From an uncultured Erysipelotrichaceae bacterium (lineage in GTDB: Bacteria; Bacillota_I; Bacilli_A; Erysipelotrichales; Erysipelotrichaceae): a stretch of 61,747 bases of DNA. The position numbers and the translations under genes were made by a program. The stretch covers positions 1 to 61,747 of the forward strand of contig CAIFEQ010000009.1 of assembly GCA_903789495.1 (NCBI GenBank). Reading direction: 5' to 3'. Below are positions 31,137-40,734 of this stretch, piece by piece (position 1 is the stretch's first letter; each line of letters begins with the position of its first letter). Below the pieces are notes generated by a model. The model saw only the letters and a program-made list of their open reading frames with translations. It did not search any database and was not told where the DNA came from.

Positions 31137-33335
31137 TTACAGGTGCAGGACCCGCTCCCGGATCTCCTGGGTTCTTCCCTGGTTCCAGAACTGGGTACCG
31201 ATATAGCCGCAGGTACGTCTGGCCACGTTCATCTTGTTCTGGTCGGTATTGCCGCAGTTCGGGCAGCGCCAGATCAGCTTGTGATTCTCATCTTCGACGA
31301 TCTGGATCTCCCCGTCATAGCCGCACACCTGGCAGTAGTCGCTCTTGGTGTTGAGCTCGGCATACATGATGGTGTTGTAGATGTGCTTCATCAGGGCCAG
31401 GACAGCCGGAATGTTGTTCTGCATGTTCGGCACTTCGACATAGGAGACCGCACCGCCCGGCGAGAGCTGCTGGAAGGCGGCTTCCTTGGTCAGCTTGTCA
31501 AAGGCATTGATGTTTTCCCGCACATTGATGTGATAGCTGTTGGTGATGTAGTTATGATCCGTCACATTGGGGATCTTGCCGAAGCGCTTCTGCAGGCATT
31601 GGGCAAACTTGTAGGTCGTGGACTCCATCGGGGTGCCGTAGACGGAGAAGTCGATGTTGGTCTCCTTCTTCCATTTGGCGCAGGCATCGTTCAGATGCTG
31701 CATGACGGCCAGGCCGAACTTCCGTCCTTCCTCGGTGGTATGGCTCTTGTGCAGCATGTAGTACACGCACTCATACAGACCGCCATAGCCCAGAGAGATC
31801 GTGGCATAGCCGTTGTAGAAGAGCTTGTCGATCGTCTCGCCCTTCTGCAGTCTGGCCAGAGCGCCATACTGCCAGAGAATCGGGGCAACGTCAGACGGGG
31901 TGTTCTTCAGCCGCTCAATGCGGATATCCAGGGCCCGGCGGCAGAGGGCGAGCCGTTCATCAAAGATCCGCCAGAAGGCATCCATATCCCCTTCCGAGGA
32001 GCAGGCGATGGCGACCAGGTTGATGGTCACCACACCCATGTTGAAGCGGCCGTAGTACTTGTGCTTGCCCGGGACATAGTTGCCGGCATTGGCAATGTTG
32101 CCGATGCCCTTGTCCGTAAAGCGGTCCGGGGTCAGGAAGGAACGGCAGCCCATGCAGGGATACACATCCCCCTTCAGTTCTCTCATGATCTTGGCGGAGA
32201 TGAAGTCCGGAGTCATGCGCTTGGCGGTGCATTCCGCGGCCAGCTTCGTCAGATACCAGTATTTGGAATCCTCATGGATGTTGTCCTCATCCAGGCAGTA
32301 GATCAGCTTCGGGAAGGCCGGGGTGATCCAGACGCCCTTTTCATTCTTGACACCCTGCATGCGCTGCCTGAGCATCTCTTCGATGATCATGGCCAGATCA
32401 TCTCTGGTTCTGCCCTCCGGCACCTCATCCAGGTACATGAACACGGTGACAAACGGGGCCTGGCCGTTGGTGGTCATCAGGGTGATGATCTGATACTGAA
32501 TGGTCTGTACACCGGCCTTGATTTCCTTCTTCAGGCGCTCTTCGGTGATGCGTTCCACATCTCTGTCCGTTGCGGCATCCATCGGCGCCAGTTCCTTTTC
32601 CACTTCGGCCCGGATCCGCTGCCGGGAGACATCCACAAACGGCGCCAGGTGAGACAGGGTAATGGTCTGGCCGCCATACTGATTGGACGCGACCTGGGCG
32701 ATGATCTGCGTGGCAATGTTGCAGGCCGTGGCAAAGGAATGCGGCTTCTCGATCTTGGTCTCGGAAATGACCGTGCCGTTCTGCAGCATGTCATCGAGGT
32801 TCACCAGGTCGCAGTTATGCATCGGCTGGGCAAAATAGTCGGCATCATGAAAATGAATGATGCCCTTGTCATGCGCTTCCCGGATGTCCTCCGGCAGTAA
32901 CATTCTTCTGGTAATGTCCTTGGACACTTCCCCGGCCATGTAGTCCCGCTGCGGGCTGTTGACCACCGGATCCTTGTTGGAGTTCTCCTGCTTGGCATCC
33001 TCATTGGTGCGGCCGATCAGCGACAGGATCTTCTTGTCGGTGGTATTGGCCTGCCGGACCAGGGCTCTTTCATACCGGTAGGTGATGTAGTTCTTGGCCA
33101 GCTGGTAGGCACCCTCGGCCATGAGGGCCTGCTCCACCATGTCCTGGATCTCTTCCACCTGGACCGCCCGGTCAAACTTCTGACACCGGTCCACGATCCC
33201 ATCCGTGATCTTCTGGATCTGCTCCTCGCTGATCCGCTCGGTCTCCGCCGTGGCCGTATTGGCCTTGCGGATGGCGTTTTCGATTTTGGAAGAGTCAAAT
33301 AAAACCTCTTCCCCGCTTCTCTTGATGACGTTCAT
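31137..33335 (-). CDS. nrdD: Anaerobic ribonucleoside-triphosphate reductase
   Basis: A 732-aa class III reductase converting NTPs to dNTPs without oxygen. An ATP-cone (MNVIKRSGEEVLFDSSKIENAIRKA...) fills residues 1-95. Active-site cysteines lie in MHNCDL and YPCMGCRSFL. A zinc site is formed by CQVCGYDG and CPNCGNTD, and the radical glycine lies in RRTCGYIGTQFWN near the end. GGAAGGAATC precedes the start. NrdG is 2.2 kb away on the same strand. Upstream is a perfect palindrome. Confidence 0.97.
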   Translation of the reverse strand: MNVIKRSGEEVLFDSSKIENAIRKANTATAETERISEEQIQKITDGIVDRCQKFDRAVQVEEIQDMVEQALMAEGAYQLAKNYITYRYERALVRQANTTDKKILSLIGRTNEDAKQENSNKDPVVNSPQRDYMAGEVSKDITRRMLLPEDIREAHDKGIIHFHDADYFAQPMHNCDLVNLDDMLQNGTVISETKIEKPHSFATACNIATQIIAQVASNQYGGQTITLSHLAPFVDVSRQRIRAEVEKELAPMDAATDRDVERITEERLKKEIKAGVQTIQYQIITLMTTNGQAPFVTVFMYLDEVPEGRTRDDLAMIIEEMLRQRMQGVKNEKGVWITPAFPKLIYCLDEDNIHEDSKYWYLTKLAAECTAKRMTPDFISAKIMRELKGDVYPCMGCRSFLTPDRFTDKGIGNIANAGNYVPGKHKYYGRFNMGVVTINLVAIACSSEGDMDAFWRIFDERLALCRRALDIRIERLKNTPSDVAPILWQYGALARLQKGETIDKLFYNGYATISLGYGGLYECVYYMLHKSHTTEEGRKFGLAVMQHLNDACAKWKKETNIDFSVYGTPMESTTYKFAQCLQKRFGKIPNVTDHNYITNSYHINVRENINAFDKLTKEAAFQQLSPGGAVSYVEVPNMQNNIPAVLALMKHIYNTIMYAELNTKSDYCQVCGYDGEIQIVEDENHKLIWRCPNCGNTDQNKMNVARRTCGYIGTQFWNQGRTQEIRERVLHL

Positions 33336-33363
33336 CGTCTGATTCCTTCCTTGTGACAGCTAT

Positions 33364-33387
33364 AAATAGTTGGATAAGCAACTATTT
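33364..33387. promoter_or_regulatory. Perfect palindrome upstream of nrdD
   Basis: AAATAGTTG-GATAAG-CAACTATTT is a 9-bp perfect inverted repeat with a 6-base spacer, 28 bases before the nrdD start. It does not fit the NrdR box ACACwATATnTwGTGT. It may be an operator or a leader hairpin. Confidence 0.5.
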
Positions 33388-34174
33388 CGTTCTCGCAAGA
33401 AGATTATCTCCCATTTCCGGCAGAATACAAGAGAAAAAGGAAAAGTTTTTTTGGCCTGCAGCAATGCATCGGGGCACTTTCCTTTTATCAAGGGCAGTGA
33501 ATATAAAGGCCAGGCATACCAGAAGTTTGATGAAGTGTGGATCGTTACAATGGAAAAACTGAATCAGTATCCTGCTGCAAGTTAATCATTTCGGTGAAAT
33601 CGGTTCCTTGAACATCCTTCAGCATGGCATTCCGTTCATCATTCATCATTCTTTCCAAAGTCATGCATTGCTGCTGGAAGAAATTTCCTGCTGAATTTTC
33701 CGGATGGATGCTGAAGCCAGCCAGGCGGATCACCATCAGACTTCAGAGGCAGCTTTCTGATCTGAAATGATCCTGATCTGCGGTTCCTGACAGCGTCAGC
33801 CTACGTGAAGCAACCTGGTACTGTTTTCTGATCCGGCGGATCTGAGAAGGGGCAGATCAGATTCTTATGAAGATTTCTGAACATTTTCTTTATGCCAGGG
33901 TAGCAGATATCTGAAGAAATGCAGAATGGCAATGACTATCGGCATGGCGCTCATGCCAGTCTATATGATGCTGATCTGATCCGTTATGATAAACCGCATC
34001 AAGGGAGCTGTTCCGCTAAGATGTAATCTATGATTGTGGAATAGACTCCTTGTAAGAGCTTGAGAAGCCTCAGACCTTATCAGCAAGTAAGCGGCAAGTA
34101 TGCGTATCAACCGATTCTCTTACTCTTTGGCAGCATAAAAGGCTCTTCAGAAAACGATTTGTATCTGCAGCTTA
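33388..34174. other. Gene-poor A+T-rich stretch
   Basis: About 790 bases without a supportable gene. Short frames exist, such as one at 33370-33585 plus (ending KGQAYQKFDEVWIVTMEKL) and one at 33545-33736 minus, but neither matches a family I know or has a good ribosome binding site. Around 33919-34026 plus a short frame reads NGNDYRHGAHASLYDADLI. These look like eroded coding fragments. Base composition is visibly lower in G+C than the flanks. Confidence 0.5.
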
Positions 34175-35341
34175 TCAATAACCGAAAAGCTTAACGGCCT
34201 GCTTCATATTTTCCCGGACGGGCACTTCAAATGGGCAGCGTTTTTCACAGGCACCGCACTGAATGCATTCGGAAGCGTGATGCTTTAAAACCTTGTAATG
34301 TTCCCGCACAGTTTCCGGGATGAAATTTTCTTCGTCCGAGAGTGCTTTCTTAGCTTTGGCCAGGTTGAGAAACCGGGTGACCTCAGCAATGTCTATCTCC
34401 TTAGGACAAGGAGCGCAATGACCACAATACATACAGTTTCCCTTCCAGCTGATCAATGGCATTCTTGCCAAGGCTGTGGCGTAATCCTTTTGCTGTGGCG
34501 AAGCTTCTTCATAAGCCGCATCATCCCTGAATTCATCAGCGGTGCGGGCACCAGCCATAACAGAAGCCACACCCGGGCGAGAAAGCGCATAGGCTATGCA
34601 TTCATAAGGGGTAAGTTCTATTTTCGCCGGTGAGAGATCGGCGTGAAGAAGATCACCGCCTCCGAATGCCTTCATGACATCGATGCCTACGCCGTGACGT
34701 TCACATTCTTCATAAAGCTTCTGACGCTGCGGATCCATGTTCGTCAGTTTGGTTGCGTATGCTTCATCAGCCCATAGATCTTCCACATTTTCACCGGCTG
34801 GCTGTAAGTCATAACAGGGGTTTACGCTGAACATCAGTACTTCTATGCTTCCCTCCTCAAGAGCAGCTAAAGCCACCTCCGGATTATGGGAAGAAAGACC
34901 AATATGTTCAATTCTCCCGCTGTCTTTTAGCTGGTGAGCCAGGGGCAGGATATCTTTGACGATCGTCTGCCAGTCACTCAGGGAATCACAATAATGGATC
35001 ATGCCGATTTCAAAATGATCTGTTCCGATCAGTCTCAGGCGTTCTTCAAAGGCATTCCTGGTTTCCTCTGTATTCCGCGTTCTCAGGTACTGGCCATTTT
35101 TCCATACGGAACATAAATGCTGCTGCAGAATAAATTTATCTCGCCTTCCCTTCAGCGCCAGACCAACGTTTTTTAACATGGTGGGATCGGGTGAATAAAA
35201 ATCTATAAAATTGATTCCGGTCTGCTCTATTACAGTAATCATTTCCTGCACCTGAGCAGCAGTTTTCCCTATAAAACCTTCGACACCGGCGCCAATCTCG
35301 CTTACCATCAGCCCTGTTTCACCAAGTTTTCTGTAATTCAT
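34175..35341 (-). CDS. Aldo/keto reductase with C-terminal 4Fe-4S ferredoxin domain
   Basis: A 388-aa oxidoreductase. It starts MNYRKLGETGLMVSEIGAG, and the AKR barrel runs to about residue 290 with HIGLSSHNPEVALAAL. The tail has CMYCGHCAPCPKEIDI and CIQCGACEKRCPFEVPV, two 4Fe-4S motifs. The catalytic tyrosine of classical AKRs is hard to place; FIDFYSPDPT stands at the usual D-Y position. Codon use is visibly more A/T-rich than neighbours and the flanks are gene-poor, suggesting transfer. Substrate unknown. Confidence 0.87.
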   Translation of the reverse strand: MNYRKLGETGLMVSEIGAGVEGFIGKTAAQVQEMITVIEQTGINFIDFYSPDPTMLKNVGLALKGRRDKFILQQHLCSVWKNGQYLRTRNTEETRNAFEERLRLIGTDHFEIGMIHYCDSLSDWQTIVKDILPLAHQLKDSGRIEHIGLSSHNPEVALAALEEGSIEVLMFSVNPCYDLQPAGENVEDLWADEAYATKLTNMDPQRQKLYEECERHGVGIDVMKAFGGGDLLHADLSPAKIELTPYECIAYALSRPGVASVMAGARTADEFRDDAAYEEASPQQKDYATALARMPLISWKGNCMYCGHCAPCPKEIDIAEVTRFLNLAKAKKALSDEENFIPETVREHYKVLKHHASECIQCGACEKRCPFEVPVRENMKQAVKLFGY

Positions 35342-36099
35342 GATTTTCCTCCATTAATCCATTTCAATGATATGCCAGCCATAATGGCTGTATTCCTGTT
35401 CATCAGCCATGGGAAGTATACCCTTAGCAAAAATGAGACAGTTTCCGTAACAACAGCTGCAAAGTCAGGTACAGTCTATCATATTCAGACACCTGCCCAG
35501 AAGCCAACCGTCAGAAGTACAAACTGGTTTTCGAAAAAAGATCTCGCCCAGGCAACGTTCTGTTTTCGTAAACTGAATGGCAAAAATGTGTATTCCTGAT
35601 GATCCTTCTGCTGTTACCACAGAATGTGTGATGCGGCAGTTTTTCCTATAGACACAACTGGATGATGCTTGTGTCAGACTGGCCTTTTTCAAGACGTTCG
35701 CAGATACCATGCCAAGAGCAATCCGGCATTCGGATAGGATAATCCAGTTGATTTCAAAATCTTTGAACATCTGAATCCTGATCAAGCCAGGATCACCTGC
35801 CTTGGCTTGAAAATGTTCTGTTAATTTTACATTTTCGGAACACTTCTCGGTAGCACGGAACTTATGACGATTTACCAATCCACATCATTATGGATTGAGC
35901 CAATCTGGCAGTTGTTTTCTGCAATGAATTTCCGGATCATCCTGTCTGCTCAACCTGATTATGGTGCTTCATGCTCTCATGAATCTGCTGATGGGCCTGC
36001 TTCTTATGGCTGCCGGTGTTCTTCATTCTGGCTTGCTTACCGCATCTCAGGCAGAACATAGACATGATGAGTGAATCAGGCAGTTGCAGCAGGCCATGC
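35342..36099. other. Gene-poor A+T-rich stretch with decayed coding remnants
   Basis: No intact gene is supported. On the minus strand 35937-36065 encodes a 42-aa frame starting MSMFCLRCGKQARMKN, followed in frame by the phrase FRKFIAENNCQIG; the zinc-ribbon-like CLRCGK suggests a remnant of a larger protein, possibly of a mobile element. A 137-codon minus frame at 35465-35878 matches nothing I recognise. Confidence 0.45.
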
Positions 36100-36114
36100 T
36101 AGAATAGGGGCATG
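36098..36114 (+). promoter_or_regulatory. Extended -10 box abutting the birA start codon (leaderless promoter candidate)
   Basis: TGC-TAGAAT-AGGGGC-ATG: the hexamer ends 6 bases before the start codon, so transcription should begin at the A of ATG. Confidence 0.5.
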
Positions 36115-36888
36115 AACAGGAATCTGACCAGCGCTGCCGATCTGCAGCGCGCCCTGGCAGACCGGCTGGCCTGCATTGAAGTCTTTCCCAGCCTGGACTC
36201 CACCAACCGCTATGCCCGGGAACAGCTGGAAAACGGCGTTCCCTCCGGACTGACGGTCGCCCTGGAGCAGACAGCCGGACGCGGCCGGCGGGGGCATACG
36301 TTCTTCTCTCCGGAAGGCGGTCTCTATATGACCGTCTACGGAAAACCGGCCGATCTGGAGATCACCATCCAGAAGCTGACCATTGCCTGTGCGGTCGCCG
36401 TCGTGGAAGCCATTCAGGAAACCACCGGCATCGTCACCCAGATCAAATGGGTCAATGACATCTACCTGCAGGAGAAGAAACTCTGCGGCATCCTCTGCGA
36501 AGCCCCGCTGCTGCCGGACGGCAGTCCGGCCGGGGTGCTGGCGGGCATCGGGATCAATCTGCGCCAGAAGGAATTTCCGCCTGAGCTGGCCGACAAGGCC
36601 ATTGCCCTGAATGTACCGGATCTGTCGCCTCTGACCCTGGCCGAAGCTATTACCCGGCATCTGCTGTACTGGCAGGCCCGGCTGGCTGATCCTGCCCTGC
36701 TGGATCTGTACCGCCGGTCTTCTCTGGTCCTTCACCGGGAAGTTTCCTTCCGGCGCAATGATGAGCTGATCCATGGCATCGCGACGGATATCAACGACAT
36801 GGGAAACCTGCTGGTCGAACTGAGTGATCACACCATTGTTTCCCTCAACAGCGGCGAGATCTCGCTCTCCGGCTGGCAGCGTAAATGA
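36112..36888 (+). CDS. birA: Biotin-[acetyl-CoA-carboxylase] ligase
   Basis: A 258-aa class I (no N-terminal helix-turn-helix) biotin protein ligase. EVFPSLDSTNRYA opens the catalytic domain; TAGRGRRGHTFFSP is the GRGRxG biotinyl-AMP loop; IKWVNDIYLQEKKLCGIL is the KWPND motif with valine for proline; GIGINL follows. It attaches biotin to the lysine of the carrier encoded at 49933. Lacking a DNA-binding domain, it cannot act as the bio repressor. No ribosome binding site at normal distance. Confidence 0.94.
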   Translation: MNRNLTSAADLQRALADRLACIEVFPSLDSTNRYAREQLENGVPSGLTVALEQTAGRGRRGHTFFSPEGGLYMTVYGKPADLEITIQKLTIACAVAVVEAIQETTGIVTQIKWVNDIYLQEKKLCGILCEAPLLPDGSPAGVLAGIGINLRQKEFPPELADKAIALNVPDLSPLTLAEAITRHLLYWQARLADPALLDLYRRSSLVLHREVSFRRNDELIHGIATDINDMGNLLVELSDHTIVSLNSGEISLSGWQRK

Positions 36889-36923
36889 AAATGCGGCCAG
36901 GCCGCATCATCAGTCTTTGCACA

Positions 36924-37910
36924 TCAGTAATGTCTGGCACCAGCCCGGCCCTTATCCCGCCGGGCTTTCAGACGGACTTCTTTCGTCTCGGTTTCCGGAC
37001 TGCTGATGAGTTCCAGAATCCGTTCCCCGGCGATGACGCCCATCCGGCCGGAGGGCTGAATGATCGCATAGTCCGCCAGGCTGTAGCGGGCATTGTCATG
37101 CCGGTAGCCGCAGACCGTGACCTGACGGCGGATCTCCGGCTGCTGGGAATACATGTAGATCAGGGCATCATCCGTCATGGTCTCGTTGGAGATGACGATG
37201 GCGGTGCAGCCGCGCTTGATCAGCCGGGAGAAGCAGGCCGGCGAACTGCTGGGCAGTGAGTTGCCCCGTTCGATATACGGTTCCAGCTGCAGTTTGGCCA
37301 TGGCATCCTGATAGGCCTGCAGACGTTCCTGACTGGTCGAAACCCCGGCGACGCCGGCAATATAGCCGATCTTCTGATGTCCCTGCTTCGCCAGATCCAG
37401 CACCGAGTCATAGACCGCCCGATAGCTGGTGACCCAGACACAGTTCATGTTCAGCCCGGCCAGCTTCCGGTCCACCAGTACCGTCGGCATGTCGGCCGGC
37501 AGGCAGGCGGTGAGAACATCCGCTTCCGTCTGGGTCGTGGCAAGGATCAGGCCGTCAAAGTTGGAGCGGTTCAGCAGACGCAGGTATTCCTTCTCCCGCT
37601 CCCAGCTTTCATGCGTGTTGGCCAGAACCAGCTGGTAATCCTGTTCGGACAGCGTATTTTCCAGGGCCTCGATGATCGAGGTGAAGAATACGCTGCCGAT
37701 ATCGGGCACAATGAAAAGGATCTCACCCGTGCGGCCGGTGCGCAGATTCCGGGCCATGGTATTGGGCCGGTAATTGAGCTGCCGGATCGCCGCTTCGACC
37801 TTTTCCGTTGTCTCCTTCGAAACGATGCGCGTTTTGTTGATGACATGGCTGACCGTCGCGGTAGATACCCCGGCCAGTCTGGCCACATCATTGATGCTCG
37901 CTGATTTCAT
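36924..37910 (-). CDS. LacI-family transcriptional regulator
   Basis: A 328-aa repressor-type protein. The helix-turn-helix SINDVARLAGVSTATVSHVINK lies at residues 5-26, then a periplasmic-binding-like effector domain starting at about 60 (EILFIVPDIGSVFFTSIIEAL). It follows the PfkB kinase by 38 bases on the same strand. Likely targets are the LacI/cre-like sites at 38975 and 45736, both at promoters of the sugar genes. Confidence 0.92.
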   Translation of the reverse strand: MKSASINDVARLAGVSTATVSHVINKTRIVSKETTEKVEAAIRQLNYRPNTMARNLRTGRTGEILFIVPDIGSVFFTSIIEALENTLSEQDYQLVLANTHESWEREKEYLRLLNRSNFDGLILATTQTEADVLTACLPADMPTVLVDRKLAGLNMNCVWVTSYRAVYDSVLDLAKQGHQKIGYIAGVAGVSTSQERLQAYQDAMAKLQLEPYIERGNSLPSSSPACFSRLIKRGCTAIVISNETMTDDALIYMYSQQPEIRRQVTVCGYRHDNARYSLADYAIIQPSGRMGVIAGERILELISSPETETKEVRLKARRDKGRAGARHY

Positions 37911-37948
37911 TGCGGTTTCCCCTTCTGTTGTTTTTTTCTTTCTCCAGT

Positions 37949-38923
37949 TTACCCTCTTTCACAGAGAAAGTTACGCACGCTTTCACGATCCGGCATGACC
38001 CGCAGGGCACCCCGGCGGGTAGTTACCAGAGAAGCCGCCGCATTGGCAAATTTCAGCATGTCCTTCAGCTTCTCTTCATTCAGATTCTGCAGGCCGCAGG
38101 TCAGGACCGCATCCAGCACACAGCCGCAGAAGGTATCCCCGGCCCCGGTCGTATCAATCGTACCTGCCTGCAGGTAGGCCGGAACTTCCGCCCTGCAGTC
38201 CTGCCAGTAGGCCCGGCTGCCATCCGGTCCCAGGGACAGGGTGATCAGGGTGATCGGATAGCGTTCCCGCAGCCAGGCGATGCCCGCATCAAAGTCCTGA
38301 CAGCCGGTGAACCACTGCAGTTCATTATCGGAGATCTTCAGCACATCGCAGTGCTGCAGTCCCCAGTCGATCTGCTCATGCGCCTGTTCCAGATCCGGCC
38401 AGAGCGGCGGGCGCAGATTGGGATCAAAGGAGCGGATCAGCCCTTCTTCCTCGGCAATGGCCAGGGCCCGGTGCGTGGCGCTGCGGACCGGTTCATCCGT
38501 CAGCGACAGGGAACCGAAATGCAGGATCTTCGCCTGCCGGATCAGATCTTCCCGCATCTCCTCCGCTCTCAGCACCACATCCGCCCCGGGATTGCGGTAG
38601 AAAGAAAAATCACGGTCCCCGTCCGGTGTCTTATGCACCAGGGACAGAGTGGTATGGATCTCGTCATCGTAGACCAGGCCGCTGGGATCAATGCCGGCGT
38701 CTTTGATCGCCTCGGTCAGCTGTCTGCCGAAACCGTCCCGGCCCACCTTGCCGATGAAGGCCGTGCGCCGGCCCAGCTTCTGCAGCATGGCGAGCACATT
38801 GCAGGGTGCCCCGCCGGGATTAGCCTCATAGAGCGGATTGCCCTGCTCGGAACTGCCGCTGCGGATGAAATCAATCAGCAGCTCTCCGACTGCCGTCACA
38901 TCATATTTTTTCTCTTCCTCCAT
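37949..38923 (-). CDS. PfkB-family carbohydrate kinase
   Basis: A 324-aa ribokinase-fold kinase resembling fructokinases. GELLIDFIRSG and NPGGAPCNVLAML bind sugar, and IDTTGAGDTFCGCVLDAVL carries the catalytic Asp with the GAGD anion hole. It should phosphorylate the sugar brought in by the adjacent ABC system. It is divergent from the esterase gene at 39030. Confidence 0.92.
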   Translation of the reverse strand: MEEEKKYDVTAVGELLIDFIRSGSSEQGNPLYEANPGGAPCNVLAMLQKLGRRTAFIGKVGRDGFGRQLTEAIKDAGIDPSGLVYDDEIHTTLSLVHKTPDGDRDFSFYRNPGADVVLRAEEMREDLIRQAKILHFGSLSLTDEPVRSATHRALAIAEEEGLIRSFDPNLRPPLWPDLEQAHEQIDWGLQHCDVLKISDNELQWFTGCQDFDAGIAWLRERYPITLITLSLGPDGSRAYWQDCRAEVPAYLQAGTIDTTGAGDTFCGCVLDAVLTCGLQNLNEEKLKDMLKFANAAASLVTTRRGALRVMPDRESVRNFLCERG

Positions 38924-38973
38924 CTTTCTGGCCTCCTGAACATCTGTTTCCTGTGCCGGATAGGATCACCCTT

Positions 38974-39001
38974 TTGAAACCGCTTACCATCGTGCTATGC
39001 T
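38974..39001 (+). promoter_or_regulatory. Promoter with LacI/cre-like operator for the 39030 esterase
   Basis: TTGAAA (38974-38979) and TATGCT (38996-39001) are 16 bases apart. TGAAACCGCTTACC at 38975-38988 fits the cre consensus TGWAARCGYTWNCW except at one position and covers the spacer, so bound repressor would block transcription. Confidence 0.6.
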
Positions 39002-39029
39002 TTAACCAGCATAGGAGGATGATCACTTT

Positions 39030-39866
39030 ATGGCACTGGTCATGTTTGATTTTGAAAGCGACTACCTGAATCAGAACGAACAGGTCACCATCATTCTGCC
39101 GGACAAGCCGCGGGAAGTCCCGGCTGCGGAATTCTACACCGGGCAGAAGAAGTACAAGGTCCTGTGGCTGCTGCACGGCACGTACGGCGACTCCACCGAC
39201 TGGCTGCGGCGCACCCGCATCGAGCTGTATGCCAGCGAAAAGGACATGATTGTCGTCATGCCGGCGGCGATGAACAGCGATTATGTCAACTGGCCGTCCT
39301 TCGGCATGGGCTACAATTTCTATGATTTCTTCTTCAAGGAGCTGATGCCCCTGGTACAGGGCTGGTTCCCGGCCTCCGCAAAGCCGGAAGACAACTTCAT
39401 CGCCGGCCTGTCCATGGGCGGGGAAGGTGCAGCAGCCCTGGGTCTGACCCATCCGGAACTGTTTGCGGCCATTGGCTGCTTCTCGTTCCCGCTGATCAAC
39501 TATCATACCCATCCGGAAGGTGACTATGTCGAAGGACAGGCCATGTCTGAGCGCTTCGTCAATGAACTGAAGAACGTCGGCGGGATGGAAGCCTTCCTGA
39601 AGTCTCCCTACAATACCTGGGACATCTACTTCAATGAAAAGGACAAGTCCAAGTTCCCGCCTCTGTACTTCTACATCGGCACGGATGACTTCCTGTGGAA
39701 GGCCTACGCCGAATTCAAGGCCGAGGTCGAAAAGCAGCAGCTTTCCGGCATCACCTTCCAGGAATACGAAGGCTACCACCATGAATGGCGGGTCTGGGAT
39801 ATGGCGGTGCAGGATTTCCTCGAGCACTGCGATCCGGGTCATACCGGCGCCGGCAACCGCTATTGA
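39030..39866 (+). CDS. Esterase (alpha/beta hydrolase, EstA/esterase D type)
   Basis: A 278-aa cytosolic serine esterase. WLLHGTYGDSTDWLRRT supplies the oxyanion region, FIAGLSMGGEGAAAL the nucleophile elbow, YIGTDDFLW the acid and YEGYHHEWRVWD the histidine. No signal peptide. It is a paralogue of the two minus-strand esterases downstream, which indicates duplication within a sugar-use locus. Substrates of the family are acetyl, feruloyl or short-chain esters. AGGAGGATG precedes the start. Confidence 0.9.
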   Translation: MALVMFDFESDYLNQNEQVTIILPDKPREVPAAEFYTGQKKYKVLWLLHGTYGDSTDWLRRTRIELYASEKDMIVVMPAAMNSDYVNWPSFGMGYNFYDFFFKELMPLVQGWFPASAKPEDNFIAGLSMGGEGAAALGLTHPELFAAIGCFSFPLINYHTHPEGDYVEGQAMSERFVNELKNVGGMEAFLKSPYNTWDIYFNEKDKSKFPPLYFYIGTDDFLWKAYAEFKAEVEKQQLSGITFQEYEGYHHEWRVWDMAVQDFLEHCDPGHTGAGNRY

Positions 39867-39874
39867 GAGCAGTC

Positions 39875-39900
39875 AGGCAGTCCGAAAGGACTGCCTTTTT
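39875..39900 (+). terminator. Terminator of the plus-strand esterase
   Basis: AGGCAGTCC-GAAA-GGACTGCCT followed by TTTTT; the GAAA tetraloop makes it very stable. Confidence 0.88.
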
Positions 39901-39904
39901 CTGT

Positions 39905-40717
39905 TCAGTCTTCTTCGACCGAGGTGCCGGTCAGCGGCAGCCAGTTCAGCACGTTCTGAATATGCGCATCCCAGAAGGCCCATTCATGACTGCCGGGATA
40001 CTCTTCATAGGTGACGTCACAGCCGGCCTCGCGCAGCTTCTGCACCGCACCCGGCGTGGTGGCGTAGACGATCGGATCTTCTGTTCCTACTGCCGCATAG
40101 AGTTTGGGCAGGGTCTTACCCTCCTGAACATCCTTTGCGGCCAGCCGGAAGAGATCCGCATCCGCAGGCAGCTGGTCCCCGAAGACGTTATGGACATCCA
40201 CGCCAGACTCGGCCAGCGAGCTGGTCTGTTCCAGAATCGGCACCAGGTCCAGCGCCCCGGACAGACTGGCGGCGCAGGCATAGCGCTCCGGCAGCCGCAG
40301 GGCCAGGTTCAGTGCCCCATAGCCGCCCATCGAAAGACCGGCAATGAAGGTATTCTCCCGCTTCCGGGAGATCGGGAACAGCTGCTGGCACATCTCCGGC
40401 AGCTCTTCGGTGATATAGGTCAGATAGTCCGAACCATAGACCATGTTCTGATAGAAGCTGTTGGAGGCACTGGGCATGATGACGGCCAGCTTGTGTTCCT
40501 GGGCGTAGCGTTCAATGCTCGTCAGACGCAACCAGTCCGTATAGTCGCCATACCCGCCATGCAGCAGGTAGAGGACCTGGAAGCGGCGTCCCCTGGCAAA
40601 GTAGGAGGTGTCCTTATGAAACATCGCCTCGTCTGCGTTAGGCGTCGGGATGAACACGTTGATGTCCGTGCCGAAGCCCAGGGACGGGGAGAAAAAGTGG
40701 GTTTCCATGAATGCCAT
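39905..40717 (-). CDS. Esterase (alpha/beta hydrolase, EstA type)
   Basis: A 270-aa cytosolic serine esterase. YLLHGGYGDYTDWLRLT, FIAGLSMGGYGALNLAL, VGTEDPIVY and GSHEWAFWD carry the oxyanion loop, Ser, Asp and His. AAGGAGG fixes the start at 40717. It is the last gene of the ABC-transporter operon and lies directly after a close paralogue. A different substrate from the other two is plausible given a divergent lid region. Confidence 0.9.
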   Translation of the reverse strand: MAFMETHFFSPSLGFGTDINVFIPTPNADEAMFHKDTSYFARGRRFQVLYLLHGGYGDYTDWLRLTSIERYAQEHKLAVIMPSASNSFYQNMVYGSDYLTYITEELPEMCQQLFPISRKRENTFIAGLSMGGYGALNLALRLPERYACAASLSGALDLVPILEQTSSLAESGVDVHNVFGDQLPADADLFRLAAKDVQEGKTLPKLYAAVGTEDPIVYATTPGAVQKLREAGCDVTYEEYPGSHEWAFWDAHIQNVLNWLPLTGTSVEED

Positions 40718-40734
40718 GTTCCGTTCCTCCTTCC

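Noticed and set aside
33370-33585. 71-codon frame upstream of nrdD as a gene
   Set aside because: No ribosome binding site, no recognisable family, overlaps the palindrome and the divergent nrdD leader. Kept only as a possible eroded fragment.
36889-36915. Terminator after birA
   Set aside because: ATGCGGCC-A-GGCCGCAT forms a stem but no T run follows on either strand.
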